Shown piece after piece: positions 10,901 through 23,319 of a stretch of 64,000 bases of DNA; positions within the stretch are counted from its first letter, which is position 1, and each line of letters starts with the position of its first letter. The notes under the pieces are model-generated. The model saw only the letters and a list, made by a program, of their open reading frames with translations, did no database searches and was not told the origin of the DNA. The stretch comes from Amphiduros pacificus (Eukaryota; Annelida; Polychaeta; Phyllodocida; Hesionidae). The stretch is from the NCBI GenBank assembly GCA_949316495.1, contig OX439006.1:43544918-43608917 (forward strand), written 5' to 3'. The position numbers and the translations under genes were made by a program.

Positions 10901-13900
10901 TGTCAGAGTGGATGTGTGTTTGGTAGATATTTGTCAGTGTGGATGTGTGTTTGGTAGATATTTGTCAGTGTGGTTGTGTGTTTGGTAGATATCTGTTAGT
11001 GTGGATGTGTGTTTGGTAGATATTTGTCAGTATGGATGTGTGTTTGGTAGATATTTGTCATTGTGGTTGTGTGTTTGGTAGATATCTGTTAGTGTGGATG
11101 TGTGTTTGGTAGATATTTGTCAGTGTGGATGTGTGTTTGGTAGATATTTGTCAGTATGGATGTGTGTTTGGTAGATATTTGTCAGTGTGGATATGTGTTT
11201 GGTAGATATTTGTCAGTGTGGATGTGTGTTTGGTAGATATTTGTCAGTGTGGATGTGTGTTTGGTAGATATTTGTCAGTGTGGATGTGTGTTTAGTAAAT
11301 ATTTGTCAGTGTGGACGTGTGTTTGGTCGATGTTTGTTAGTGTGGATGTGTGTTTGGTAGATATTTGTCAGAGTGGATGTGTGTTTGGTAGATATTTGTC
11401 AGTATGGATGTGTGTTTGGTAGATATTTGTCAGTGTGGATGTGTGTTTGGTAGATATTTGTCAGTGTGGATGTGTGTTTGGTAAATATTTGTCAGTGTGG
11501 ATGTGTGTTTGGTAGATATTTGTCATTGTGGTTGTGTATTTGGTAGATATCTGTCAGTGTGGATGTGTGTTTGGTAGATATCTGTTAGTGTGGATGTGTG
11601 TTTGGTAGATATTTGTCAGTGTGGATGTGTGATTGGTAGATATTTGTCAGTGTGGATGTGTGTTTGGTAGATATTTGTCAGTGTGGTTGTGTGTTTGGTA
11701 GATATCTGTTAGTGTGGATGTGTGTTTGGTAGATATTTGTCAGTGTGGATGTGTGATTGGTAGATATTTGTCAGTGTGGATGTGTGTTTGGTAGATATTT
11801 GTCAGTGTGGTTGTGTGTTTGGTAGATATTTGTCAGTGTGGTTGTGTGTTTGGTAGATATTGTTTGGTAGATATCTGTTAGTGTGGATGTGTGTTTGGTA
11901 GATATTTGTCAGAGTGGATGTGTGTTTGGTAGATATTTGTCAGTATGGATGTGTGTTTGGTAGATATTTGTCAGAGTGGATGTGTGTTTGGTAGATATTT
12001 GTCAGTATGGATGTGTGTTTGGTAGATATTTGTCAGAGTGGATGTGTGTTTGGTAGATATTTGTCAGTGTGGATGTGTGTTTGGTAGATATTTGTCAGTG
12101 TGGATGTGTGTTTGGTAAATATTTGTCAGTGTGGATGTGTGTTTGGTAGATATTTGTCAGTGTGGATGTGTGTTTGGTAGATATTTGTCAGTGTGGATGT
12201 GTGTTTGGTAGATATTTGTCAGTGTGGTTGTGTGTTTGGTAGATATTTGTCAGTGTAGATGTGTGTTTGGTAGATATTTGTCAGTGTAGATGTGTGTTTG
12301 GTAGATGAAGTGTGAGGCGTGGGGCGGCGGCGTGGGAGGGGCTCGGGGGCAGCAGAGCGCCGGGGCCGGTATCCGCCAGATACACGGCTTCATACGGGAG
12401 GCAGAGGACCGCATCACGGCGGTCAAGGGAGGACAGAGCTACGTCAAACACGTCCTCACCTGCCAGGTACTGCACATTATTATACCACAAACCCACTAGT
12501 ATTACTCCAGACTCAAACATGTATCGCTAAATATAAAAAATGTAAAACAGGGAAATTCGTAGACAGGGAAATTCGCAGAATTCGTAGAGACGAAAGCAAC
12601 TTTGGGGGTAATTTAGGTGGATGGATTATGGGTTTATTTGAAGGGGTTATTTGAAGGGGTTATTTGAAGGGGTTATTTGTAAGAGAGATTAATATGCGTG
12701 ATTTAAATAAAATGTTTGATAAAATATTTCTAGGCAGATAAATATCTGGAGAAGGAGAAAGCGGCAGCCCTAGAGGAGAGCACGGAAGATACAATGAAGC
12801 TAAAACGACTGTCCAGCCACTACCTCTACGAGACCATCGCCACCGTCGGGGTGCCTATCGGGGACGCCGCCCAAAGCGCCAAACACAAACAACTCTTCGG
12901 AAGGAAGTTCACAATCAAATGTGATGAAAATATGATCACTGTGGGCCTCAAGACTCCAGAAGGCGGCGAAAAGTCATCATTCTCGCAAAGGTATAGCAAA
13001 TCAACTAAACCCAGGTCTGACAAAAGTACGAAATTTCATTTCAAGAAAATTAACTTGAGGATTAAATTTTGGCCTTAGCATAACACCAGGGTCATGATAT
13101 GAAAAAGATACAGTTAAAATGTATTGAAGATCATTGATATTTAATTGCAAAGATAAAAGTATTGGCAAAACTTGTCAAGTATCATATTGGTATTATATGG
13201 GTATTGTGTTTTCCACAGGAAGCCGCGCCGTCTCCAGCAAATGTTCATGAAGAAACTGGAGGCAATCCACACGCTCCTCGTATCCGTACCCAGACTGAAG
13301 AGCAAACTGCTCAAGCAAAAGGTGGGACTTCGGAATTATACTTTCAACATTCCCCTTGAATCATACATTCATCTTTATTATAAAAACATGGGGAAGTTGA
13401 GTAAAAAAATGTTAGATTTACATCGCATTTCACTTTTTGTCGCTTGCATGAAGCACCTTGTGAATGCATACATTTTGTTTATTGTTTACTGATCTGATTG
13501 AATTTTTCAGCATCCTTTACCTCAAAAGCTAGTGAAGTCTTTAAGAGAAAAACGTCTGAAAAACCTTGAGGACATGGACATATCGACTGACTATATGCTC
13601 AGAAGGTTGGTGAGGGGATATCTTGGTGTTATATACCTGCTCGGTTTTCTCTTCATTCTCGCTACACTCGGCTGAACATTTAGCCTTCATCCTTCCTGTC
13701 ATTTGTATGTTCTTGTGGTGTTTGTCTATAGCTCACAGCAAAATGTGCTCCATGTGAAAGCCATTCTTTAATCTTGATACATCACAATACCAATATTATA
13801 ACTTAAAGCAATGTACAACTATTTAAATAATTTAATCTATCTTAGTACACATTTAGATAAATACAGGAATTAAAATATTCGAATCATTGTGTCAGAACAT

Positions 13901-16900
13901 AAATTATGTAGTTCTTGATGTTTAAGAAAATTATTATGCAACATGAATGTTTAATTTCATGACATAATAATTTTGTAAGGGAACTCAAAACAGCTATTGG
14001 GGCATAATTCTGCTATTGTTAACCTAGAAGTTAACCTTAAAGTTGGCATAATAACCAGCCTATTGTGACATCATTCCTTGGTGATGTTGAATAACAATAT
14101 GAAGCACCTGCTGGTCACAAGTAATGAATCACATTTCAACTTTAAATATCTTAACAGTTCAGGTAGTTCTAGATTTAAAGGTCCATTCATCATATTTGTG
14201 ACTTATCATCTAACACTTAGTCCATTCTGCAATTTTGTGACATGCCATACTGAACTGTCACTCTTGCATGGAATTTCCTTTTTTCTTTTCTTTTTTTGAA
14301 ATTGTACTGTACTTAGTCCCTTATTCCGTACTTTGTCCCTTCTTTGGTAATGTGAATACTCAGACCTCACAGGACCCTTTATTTATGCTCATTCTGCACT
14401 GAATCTTTCCTGCTAATATCTTATGTGCGAAAGTGGTACACAGCACAATGGGCTCATGTGAGTCCTTAAGTCCCCCATGGATGGGTGTCTGCCCATTCTG
14501 CACTGAATCCTTCCTGCGTGGATGGGTGTCTGCTCATTCTGCACTGAATCCTTCCTGCGTGGATGGGTGTCTGCTCATTCTGCACGGAATCCTTCCTGCA
14601 TGGATGTGTGTCTGCTCATTCTGCACTGAATCCTTCCTGCATGGATGGGTGTCTGCCCATTCTGCACTGAATCCTTCCTGCGTGGATGGGTGTCTGCTCA
14701 TTCTGCACAGAATCCTTCCTGCATGGATGTGTGTCTGCTCATTCTGCACTGAATCCTTCCTGTATGGATGTGTGTCTGCTCATTCTGCACTGAATCCTTC
14801 CTGCATGGATGTGTGTCTGCTCATTCTGCACTGAATCCTTCCTGTATGGATGTGTCTGCTCATTCTGCACTGAATCCTTCCTGCATAGATGGGTGACAGC
14901 ACATTCTGCATCTAGTCCTTCCTGTATGGATGGGTGTTTGCTTATTCTGCATGGATGGTTGTGACTGCTCATTCTGGATTAGTCCTTCCTGCATAGATGG
15001 GTGACTACACATTCTGCATCGAGTCCTTCCTTTATGGATGGGTGTCTGTTCATTCTGCATGGATGGTTGTGACTGCTCATTCTGGATTAGTCCTTCCTGC
15101 ATAGATGGGTGACTACACATTCTGCATCGAGTCCTTCCTGTATGGATGGGTGTCTGTTCATTCTGCATGGATGGTTGTGACTGCTCGTCCTGTAAAAAAA
15201 AAATGTGACATATAGTATCAAACTTGGTGCTTCAAGAGGATCTGAACCTAGTAGATATCTTAAGTATTTTTTTATCAAATTTAGTGAAAAAAGACTAATT
15301 TTAACAGTATCATTATCTTCATTCAGAAATAAGACATTACATCCATGAGTAATTTGAAAAAGTGCTCTCCCTCTCTGATTTAACAATTCCCATAAATGAT
15401 ATATGGTCACTAGATACTGACCAAATAACTCATGTGCAACCGCACAAGTAATGTACAACGCCACAAATGAAGGAGTACCCCAAGTAATGGGGGAACCTCA
15501 TAAGTAATGGGGGAACCTCACAAGTGATGAAGAACCTCACAAGTGATGGAGAACCTCACAAGTGATGGAGAACCTCACAAGTGATGGAGAACCTCACAAG
15601 TGATAGGGAACCTCACAAGTGACAGTGTACCTCACAAGAGATAGGGAACCTCACAAGTGATAGGGAACCTCACAAGTGATGGGAAACCTCACAAGTGATA
15701 GGGAACCTCACAAGTAACAGAGTACCTCACAAGTGATAGGGAACCTCACAAGTGATGGGAAACCTCACAAGTGATGGAGAACCTCACAAGTGATGGGAAA
15801 CCTCACAAGTGATAGGGAACCTCACAAGTGATAGGATACCTCACAAGTGATAGGGAACCTCACAAGTGATAGGGAACCTCACAAGTGATGGAGAGCCTCA
15901 CCAGTCATAGGGAACCTCACAAGTGATAGGGAACCTCACAAGTGATAGGGAACCTCACAAGTGATGGAGAGCCTCACAAGTGATAGGGAACCTCACAATT
16001 GATAGGGAACCTCACAAGTGATGGGAAACCTCACAAGTGATGGGAAACCTCACAAGTGATAGGGAACCTCACAAGTAATAGGGAACCTCACAAGTGACAG
16101 AGTACCTCACAAGTGACAGGGAACCTCACAAGTGATAGGGAACCTCACAAGTGATAGGGAACCTCACAAGTGATGGGAAACCTCACAAGTGATAGGGAAC
16201 CTCACAAGTAACAGAGTACCTCACAAGTGATAGGGAACCTCACAAGTGATAGGGAACCTCACAAGTGATGGGAAACCTCACAAGTGATGGAGAACCTCAC
16301 AAGTGATGGAGAACCTCACAAGTGATAGGGAACCTCACAAGTGATGGGAAACCTCACAAGTGATAGGAAACCACACAAGTGATAGGGAACCTCACAAGTG
16401 ATGGGAAACCTCACAAGTGATAGGGAACCTCACAAGTGATAGGGAACCTCACAAGTGATGGAGAGCCTCACAAGTGATAGGGAACCTCACAAGTGATAGG
16501 GAACCTCACAAGTGATAGGGAACCTCACAAGTGACAGAGTACCTCACAAGTGATAGGGAACCTCACAAGTGATAGGGAACCTCACAGGTGATGGAGAACC
16601 TCACAAGTGATGGAGAACCTCACAAGTTATAGGGAACCTCACAAGTGACAGAGTACTTCACAAGTGATGGACAGCCTCACAAGTGATAGGGAACCTCACA
16701 AGTGATAGGGAACCTCACAAGTGATGGGAAACCTCACAAGTGATAGGGAACCTCACAAGTGATAGGGAACCTCACAAGTGATAGGGAACCTCACAAGTGA
16801 CAGAGTACCTCACAAGTGATAGGGAACCTCACAAGTGATAGGGAACCTCACAAGTGATGGAGAACCTCACAAGTGACAGAGTACCTCACAAGTGACAGGG

Positions 16901-19900
16901 AACCTCACAAGTGATGGGAAACCTCACAAGTGATAGGGAACCTCACAAGTGATGAAGAACCTCACAAGTGATGGAGAACCTCACAAGTGATAGGGAACCT
17001 CACAAGTGATAGGGAACCTCACAAGTGACAGAGTACCTCACAAGTGATAGGGAACCTCACAAGTGATAGGGAACCTCACAAGTGATGGGAAACCTCACAA
17101 GTGATAGGGAACCTCACAAGTGATGGAGAACCTCACAAGTGATGAAGAACTTCACAAGTGATAGGGAACCTCACAAGTGTTGGGGAGCCTCACAAGTCAT
17201 GGAGAACCTCACAAGTGATAGGGAACCTCACAAGTGATGGGGAACCTCACAAGTGATGGGGAACCTCACAAGTGATGGGGAACCTCATATAACTTGACTT
17301 GATAAGTGATGTACAAACCACATAAATGGTGTTCAATACATATGGGTCACATGCAAAACACACAAAAGATGTACAATACAAGTGATGCCCAACCACAAAC
17401 TTTGGGCTACAGTAGCGATTCTCCCATCCATTGCATAATATCCTGTAACCTGTACTCACCATTTGGTCCAACTTTCAAATAGTAGTCTTTCTTCAGCATC
17501 TCTGACAAAGTCTGTTCCATTTGAAGTTATAAATCTGTATATGAATTGGCTCAAAACAACAAAGAAGTTTCTCATACAGCAAGACCTGAAAATTGGTGCC
17601 TTCTCTTCCATGTCGTCTGCCCAATGTATATACCAGTGTGACGTCACAGTGCAGCACGTGCCTCACAGGCTTGAAGTGAACCCACAACACAAGCTGGAAG
17701 ATCAACTCTACACAGGGAGACAAAGGATAGATCAACTTTACACAGGGAGACAAAGGAAACATCTCCAAATAATTTTCTGCCAGCACAATAATTTTCCTAA
17801 ACGTGATATTTTCCAAGGGCTTTAAAATTTTCCAAGGGCTAAAATTTTCCAAGGGCGATATTTTTCCAAGGGTGATATTTTTCCAAGGGTGATATTTTCC
17901 AAGGGTGATATTTTCCAAGGGTGAAAATTTCCGAGGGCTACAATTTCCTAAGGGCTACAATTTTCCAAGGGCTACAATTTTCCAAGGGCTACAATTTTCC
18001 AAGGGCTAAAATTTCCAAGGGCTAAACTTTTCCAAGGGCTACAATTTTCCAAGGTCTAAAAATTTCTAAGGGCTAAAATTTTCCAATAGCTAAATTTTCC
18101 AAGGGCTAAATTTTCCAAGGGCGATAATTTTCCAAGGGCGATAATTTTCCAAGGGTGATATTTTCCAAGGGTGAAAATTTCCGAGGGCTACAATTTCCGA
18201 GGGCTACAATTTCCTAAGGGCTACAATTTTCCAAGGGCTACAATTTTCCAAGGGCTACAATTTCCTAAGGGCTACAATTTTCCAAGGGCTACAATTTTCC
18301 AAGGGCTACAATTTTCCAAGGGCTAAAATTTTCCAAGGTCTAAAAATTTCCAAGGGCTAAAATTTTCCAAGGGCTAAATTTTCCAAGGGCTAAATTTTCC
18401 AAAGATGATATTTTCCCAAGGGCTAAATTTTCCAAGGGTGATATTTTCCCAAGGGCTAAAATTTTCCAAGGGTGATATTTTCCAAGGGCTACAATTTCCC
18501 AAGGGTGGTTTTTTCTAAGGATATTTTCAAATAGTGATAATTTTCCAAGGGTTAAAATTTTCCAAGGCCTAACATTTTCCAAGGGCGATAATTTTCCAAG
18601 GGCAATAATTTTCCAAGGGTGATATTTTCCAAGGGCTACAATTTTCCAAGGGCTACAATTTTCCAAGGGCTACAATTTTCCAAGGGCTACAATTTTCCAA
18701 GGGCTAAAATTTTCCAAGGTCTAAAAATTTCCAAGGGCTAAAATTTTCCAAGGGCTAAATTTTCCAAGGGCTAAATTTTCCAAAGATGATATTTTCCCAA
18801 GGGCTAAATTTTCCAAGGGTGATATTTTCCCAAGGGCTAAAATTTTCCAAGGGTGATATTTTCCAAGGGCTACAATTTCCCAAGGGTGGTTTTTTCTAAG
18901 GATATTTTCAAATAGTGATAATTTTCCAAGGGTTAAAATTTTCCAAGGCCTAACATTTTCCAAGGGCGATAATTTTCCAAGGGTGATGTTTTCCAAGGGT
19001 GAAAATTTCTGAGGGCTACAATTTCCTAAGGGCTACAATTTTCCAAGGGCTACAATTTTCCAAAGGCTACAATTTTCCAAGGGTTACAATTTCCCAGGGG
19101 TGGTTTTTTCCAAGGGTGGTTTTTTCCAAAGATATTTTCAAATAGTGATGATATCCCAAGGGCTAAAATTTTTCAGGGGCTAAAATTTTCCAAGGGTGAT
19201 AATTTTCCAAGGGTGATAAGGGCTAAAATTATTTTCTGAGTCCCAACCTCATGATATTCACACGAAAAGATTCCATATGGAAACCACATGGTATTAATTC
19301 ACATGAAAACCACACACTTTCCTCATGAAAATCACATGAAAACCACATGATTTCCACATGGTCTGGTTTTCACATGGAAACCACATGATTTACAAACCAT
19401 GTGAAAATCATGTGCCAAAACACATGGTTTCCACATGAAAATTTTCCATGTGGTTATCACCAGGTGAAGAAACACATGGTTTCCTGGTGAAAACCACATG
19501 GTTTACCATGTGAAAACAAGACCATGTGTTTTCCACATGGAGCACATTTTGCCATGTATACCTGCCAGGTGTATTGATGATTTCTATACCTGCCAGGTGT
19601 ATTGATGATGTCTATACCTGCCAGGTGTATTGATGATGTCTATACCTGCCAGGTGTATTGATGATATCTATACCTGCCAGGTGTATTGATGATGTCTTTA
19701 CCTGCCAGGTTTATTGATGATATCTATACCTGCCAGGTGTATTGATGATGTTTATACCTGCCAGGTGTATTGATGATACCTGCCAGGTGTATTGATGATT
19801 CCTGCTTTCAGTTCAGGTCGAGCTCCGCTGCAGCCCTCCATGGATACGATGTCCCTCACCGCCCCGAGCGCCACCAGTACCTCCGCCACGGGCTCAATCC

Positions 19901-22401
19901 TCAACTTCTCCCGCCACCACACCCAGGACAACCGCCTGGACTCTAGCACTATCAACGCCTCCAAAAAGTAAGATTTTTCGATCTATGATTGGAATACTTA
20001 TTCTGAGATTTCCAAGTCATTATCCCAGGACATTTTGTTGCACACTTTGGTGACATGTTTGCAGACGCGGCAGACTCTCGATGCGAGGAGACAAGGATCT
20101 AAGCCTGCATCCTTTTCGCATGGAAACATGGGACGATCTCATGACAGTCAACTCCAAGACAAAACACAAAGTCAGGCAAGTAGATAACACATAAATATCT
20201 AGAATACAAGATCCAATTGATGAGATCAACATAGATCGAAACCATTGTTGGTATTGGCTTAGGGACTGCGAACGTTGTCGACCTCGTCTTCTAGATACTT
20301 TGCCATTTTCATATCTAGAATACAAGGCCTGGAAGAGACATTCAAAATAGTGTTTCTTCATATAAAATATTCATTCCTTGGTGTAAATCAATCATTGTCT
20401 AAAACATCATCAATCATCCTTCAGATCCTCTTTCCATTGTCTTTTTCAGGAAATTGTTGCCATGGCAATCAGGTTCTTCTGGATGTAGGGCAGAGTCTGC
20501 CAAAGTCGAAAGGTAGGAATATACAAACGTATTATCAGCATCCTTTCAATAATATAAATGTAATAAATGATTTGATATGTCATATCAGCTGAGGTGATCT
20601 AGTCAAGTGTTTGCTTGTTCCAGTGGTGCCAGTTCTGAAACAGACCGTCCACCAGAGGGCATGGTTAAGAGAATCCGGGATGAGTTACACCGGATGAAGG
20701 AGGATAACGCCATCCTGGTTGAGACAAGACTGGCCAAAGTTGACAGGTAGCTAAGCATCACCTAAGACACAAATGTGCAGTATTTAAAAACAATATTATT
20801 TGGTGCACATAAAGCGCTTTAATACACTCTTAAAAACTATAGTAATCTTCCACATTTTCTCTTCAATGAACCTGCATTAGTTTATCAATCTTAATTGCAA
20901 CTTTCAATCACAAACATTGCAGAGAGAGGCTGTTCAAGTCCCAGTACAAACTGCAGCAATTAAAGGAACTGCGTCCTCTGTATCAGATGTACAGTAAAAA
21001 TGTACAAACGGGGTGGAAGGCAGCCAACAAAGCCCATCAGAGATCCACCAGACATGATCAGCTTCCGGAATGGTGAGCTCAGGGATGGCTAGCCATGGTT
21101 GCTATGGTTAATTAGAATAGTTGATACGTTTCTCATGGCCTCGTTACACATTGATATTATATGAAACTCATTAAGGGATGATAGCTTTACCCAACATGCA
21201 TCAATATTTCAAATATCATTAACTTGACCATCCGTAGCTGCCTCAATTGAACTTTCTACCATTATAATTTACATTAAATAATTATCAATGTTTTCCATGT
21301 TAAATGCTTTCAATTGATTTGTCTCTATTATTTATTCTGAGAAAGCTATCTATCGGTTGTTGAGATGTGCTTCCCGTCATTGTTACCTAGGATATTTATA
21401 ATCATCTGTTACCTGCTCTTTGATTGGTCGAAATAAATGCCATTGTTCCCCTCGATTGTCTCGACTACCGTGATTGGTCAGCGAACTAAATACTTAAATA
21501 CTATAAATGTGACTTGTTGCAGGTATGAAAGTCTGGTGATGGAGCACACAAGTTTTGGTTTTGGCCACACAGATGAGTCTAAGAGAATTTTTGAGGATCT
21601 GAAGAAACTCGCAATTGAAGATATTCCTTTTGTCAATTCTCTCAAGGTAGGTACGGGTCACACATGTGAGGCGAAATAATGATACGTTTTGTTGCTTATA
21701 AAAGATAGCACAAGTGTTTTGGACCCATGCTTTACATATTTATGCTACATACTAGCATACAGCACACCAAATAAGAAGGGGATGTTTTAACCCCCCACCC
21801 CCTCCCCTTCTCCCATCCCCAAGTGACTGAGTAGTGGCATGTAATTGGGCTGGGTATATAAGGTCTATTATTAAGTGAATATATTTTGCTTTGTACAGCT
21901 ATGTTAAATTTAAGATATGTTGGACTGATGTATACAAATCACGGAAATAAAATGAAAAATACTCACTCACACACTCACTCACTCACTCACTCACTCACTC
22001 ACTCACTCACTCACTCACTGTATTGCAGGACAAGCTCTGTCTGTTGGTGATATCTCTGCCTGCCCATGAAATATGCACCGTCCACATGCAGAATGCCATC
22101 AAGGTCAGACGTGCTTGATATTTGCTGATAAATACTGAAAAAAAACCAACTTAAATTCATAATTAAATGATTTGCATAAATATTCAATATAATTTAATGG
22201 TTACAATTTTATTACACAAATATCATGATAACAATTGAGGCTATCAAAGATACAGAATCTATAATGTATGCATTGCATAACACAAAATTGATTTTTTTTT
22301 CATGTTTTTGCTATTGACAGTTTGTTTTAACGATGGTGATTGGAGAAGGAGAGGAACATTTACATCAATGGTTGGCCCACAGGAACCTTTATGTCATATA
22401 G
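7973..22401 (+). CDS. 15-exon coiled-coil protein, possibly CCDC60-like (631 aa)
   Basis: Exons: 7973-8057, 9028-9254, 9532-9615, 12305-12466, 12734-12990, 13219-13321, 13511-13605, 19812-19967, 20065-20175, 20450-20512, 20624-20746, 20923-21072, 21523-21646, 22029-22103, 22321-22401. The total is 1896 nt (631 codons plus stop), and every intron phase matches its partner. The ATG has a strong context (A at -3, G at +4). Seen: a basic N-terminus (MATRTHRFHKDVTGDF), a Trp-rich segment (EGWWLSEYWRRGRN, about residues 45-60), a Ser/Thr-rich linker (about 338-400), and a charged, probably coiled-coil stretch from about 455 to 520. From memory, the order of a His/Glu-Ala/TC segment (about 150-185) and the C-terminal 90 residues (KRIF..EIC..AI.FV..WLAHR) resembles CCDC60 (DUF4698), a poorly studied protein of ciliated cells. 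That identity is an inference. Oddities: one GC-AG intron, and minisatellites touching exons 4, 8 and 14. Confidence 0.8.
8640..8832. repeat. 40-bp (20+20) minisatellite in intron 1 of the coiled-coil gene
   Basis: AATGACACTTCTCGTGTAAT alternates with AATGACACTGCTCCTGTGGT. About 9-10 half-units. Confidence 0.85.
9853..10014. mobile_element. foldback element in intron 3 of the coiled-coil gene
   Basis: Two arms of about 70 bp pair with roughly 85% identity around a loop of about 13 bp. The cores GTGAGCGGATTCAGT and GCGGACGGATACCCT occur in both arms. Outer bases AACAAAACATA also pair. A further short inverted pair (TATACCTCAG at 10011 and CTGAGGTATA at 10290) surrounds the next 290 bp. Confidence 0.65.
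10576..12304. repeat. 31-bp minisatellite, about 55 units, ending at exon 4
   Basis: Unit TTTGGTAGATATTTGTCAGT plus GTGGATGTGTG, with few variants. The last unit is cut at TTTGGTAG, where the coding exon begins (12305). Confidence 0.95.
14467..15190. repeat. 41-bp minisatellite in intron 7
   Basis: Unit built from GGATGGGTGTCTGCTCATTC and TGCACTGAATCCTTCCTGC, about 17 units. The second half has a higher-order unit of about 125 bp with GGATGGTTGTGACTGC. Confidence 0.9.
15466..17287. repeat. 19-bp minisatellite in intron 7, about 95 units
   Basis: Unit CCTCACAAGTGATAGGGAA with ATGGAGAA, ATGGGAAA and ACAGAGTA variants that recur in blocks. Confidence 0.95.
17813..19225. repeat. 17-bp minisatellite in intron 7, about 80 units
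   Basis: Unit ATTTTCCAAGGGCTACA. A segment of about 380 bp is duplicated (about 18333 and about 18714), with a shared GGTGGTTTTTTCTAAGGAT variant. Confidence 0.95.
19250..19555. repeat. CACATGG/CCATGTG palindrome cluster in intron 7
   Basis: Over 20 copies of CACATG or CATGTG in both orientations within 300 bp, for example AAACCACATGATTTCCACAT, AACCATGTGAAAATCATGTG and ATTTTCCATGTGG. The RNA could form several hairpins. Confidence 0.7.
19556..19800. repeat. 28-bp minisatellite next to exon 8
   Basis: Unit TACCTGCCAGGTGTATTGAT plus GATGTCTA, about 9 units, with an internal CCTGCCAGG palindrome. It stops 12 bp before the exon 8 start at 19812. Confidence 0.9.
21957..22020. repeat. (ACTC)n microsatellite 9 bp before exon 14
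   Basis: About 15 ACTC units with one CACACA interruption. The exon acceptor TGTATTGCAG follows directly. Confidence 0.9.
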
Positions 22402-22407
22402 AGGCAA

Positions 22408-22413
22408 AATAAA
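22408..22413 (+). terminator. polyadenylation signal AATAAA of the coiled-coil gene
   Basis: AATAAA starts 7 bp after the TAG stop at 22399-22401. If used, it gives a very short 3' UTR. Weaker AATAAA-like sites occur further downstream. Confidence 0.5.
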
Positions 22414-22775
22414 CATCTATCAAATACACCGAAGTCCTTAACAACTAAAGTAATACATGTTATGGGAGCAATCTTTATGCCATCTATTTTGTGGTTCTGA
22501 TGATAATGTTGGATCTAATTTGCTGGTGTGTAATAACTAAAAACATATATCAATCATAACATTAAAAAACATTACTTCAAGGTAACGGTAGTTAAATAAT
22601 TTACAATGTAATAAATCTTTTACTGATGATATACTCATATAACATCAATATGAAACATGTAACCCATGCATTTCTGAATAAAATTAGTTTGTAAAAACAT
22701 AAATAAAGACATTTTCAGACTCCATTCATCAACATCCTACAGCTCCCAGAGAGGTCCAATAATCTACCGGACTAC

Positions 22776-22855
22776 TTTAAGCATTCATGAAATAACAGAG
22801 GTCACGGGCACAGGCAAAATTTGCTTTGATCTCTGTGATTTCATGAATGCTTTAA
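22776..22855. mobile_element. 80-bp palindromic MITE (CATTCATGAAAT family)
   Basis: TTTAAGCATTCATGAAATAA at the left pairs with TTTCATGAATGCTTTAAA at the right. The interior also pairs in part (ACAGAGGTCA with TGATCTCTGT). The same ends bound the larger element at 43740-44617. Confidence 0.6.
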
Positions 22856-23319
22856 AATATGGCAGTATTTATCTTAGTATCATTGTCTTGTTTATAGTGT
22901 CAAGTTGTACATTCTTAAATGCGAAAATCATAAAATAAACTTAATATTCAATATCATGGAATTCGTGCATTGCTATGTACCTTACATGTGGAGAAGCAAC
23001 TAGAAAAATGTGTAAGATTCAAATGTTGAGCATAATCAGTTGTGAAACCATCTTAAAGATTGATTATTGTTTGTGGACTACAGTTAAAAACCTAACCTCA
23101 AACCGCTATATGAAGAATTCTCAATGACACCTTAAATTGATGAATAACATTCCTTATAAACCTGCTTAATGAATTAATTTTTACTATCTTGGCCGAGTTA
23201 AAGTAGCTCAATTTAGAGTTTTTCACATTGAGAGACAGGGATTTCCAGTTGAAATCTTGGACAGTTTGTATTCAAACTTTATTTTCATATTTCTTTAAAT
23301 GCATATGTAAGTTTACCCT

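Noticed and set aside
12312-12654. Two alternative + frames over exon 4
   Set aside because: Only the 12305 frame keeps phase with exons 3 and 5 and ends at a donor.
14433-15464. Cys/His-rich repeat frames on both strands
   Set aside because: By-product of the 41-bp minisatellite in intron 7.
15466-17287. CRISPR-like regular repeat
   Set aside because: Head-to-tail 19-bp minisatellite without unique spacers, in a eukaryotic intron.
17493-18996. - frames with repeated LGKISPLENLALGK
   Set aside because: By-product of the 17-bp minisatellite (17 bp shifts the frame each unit).
20458-20472. Palindromic X-box-like GTTGCCATGGCAATC
   Set aside because: Lies inside coding exon 10 and far from any start; probably a coincidence of codons.
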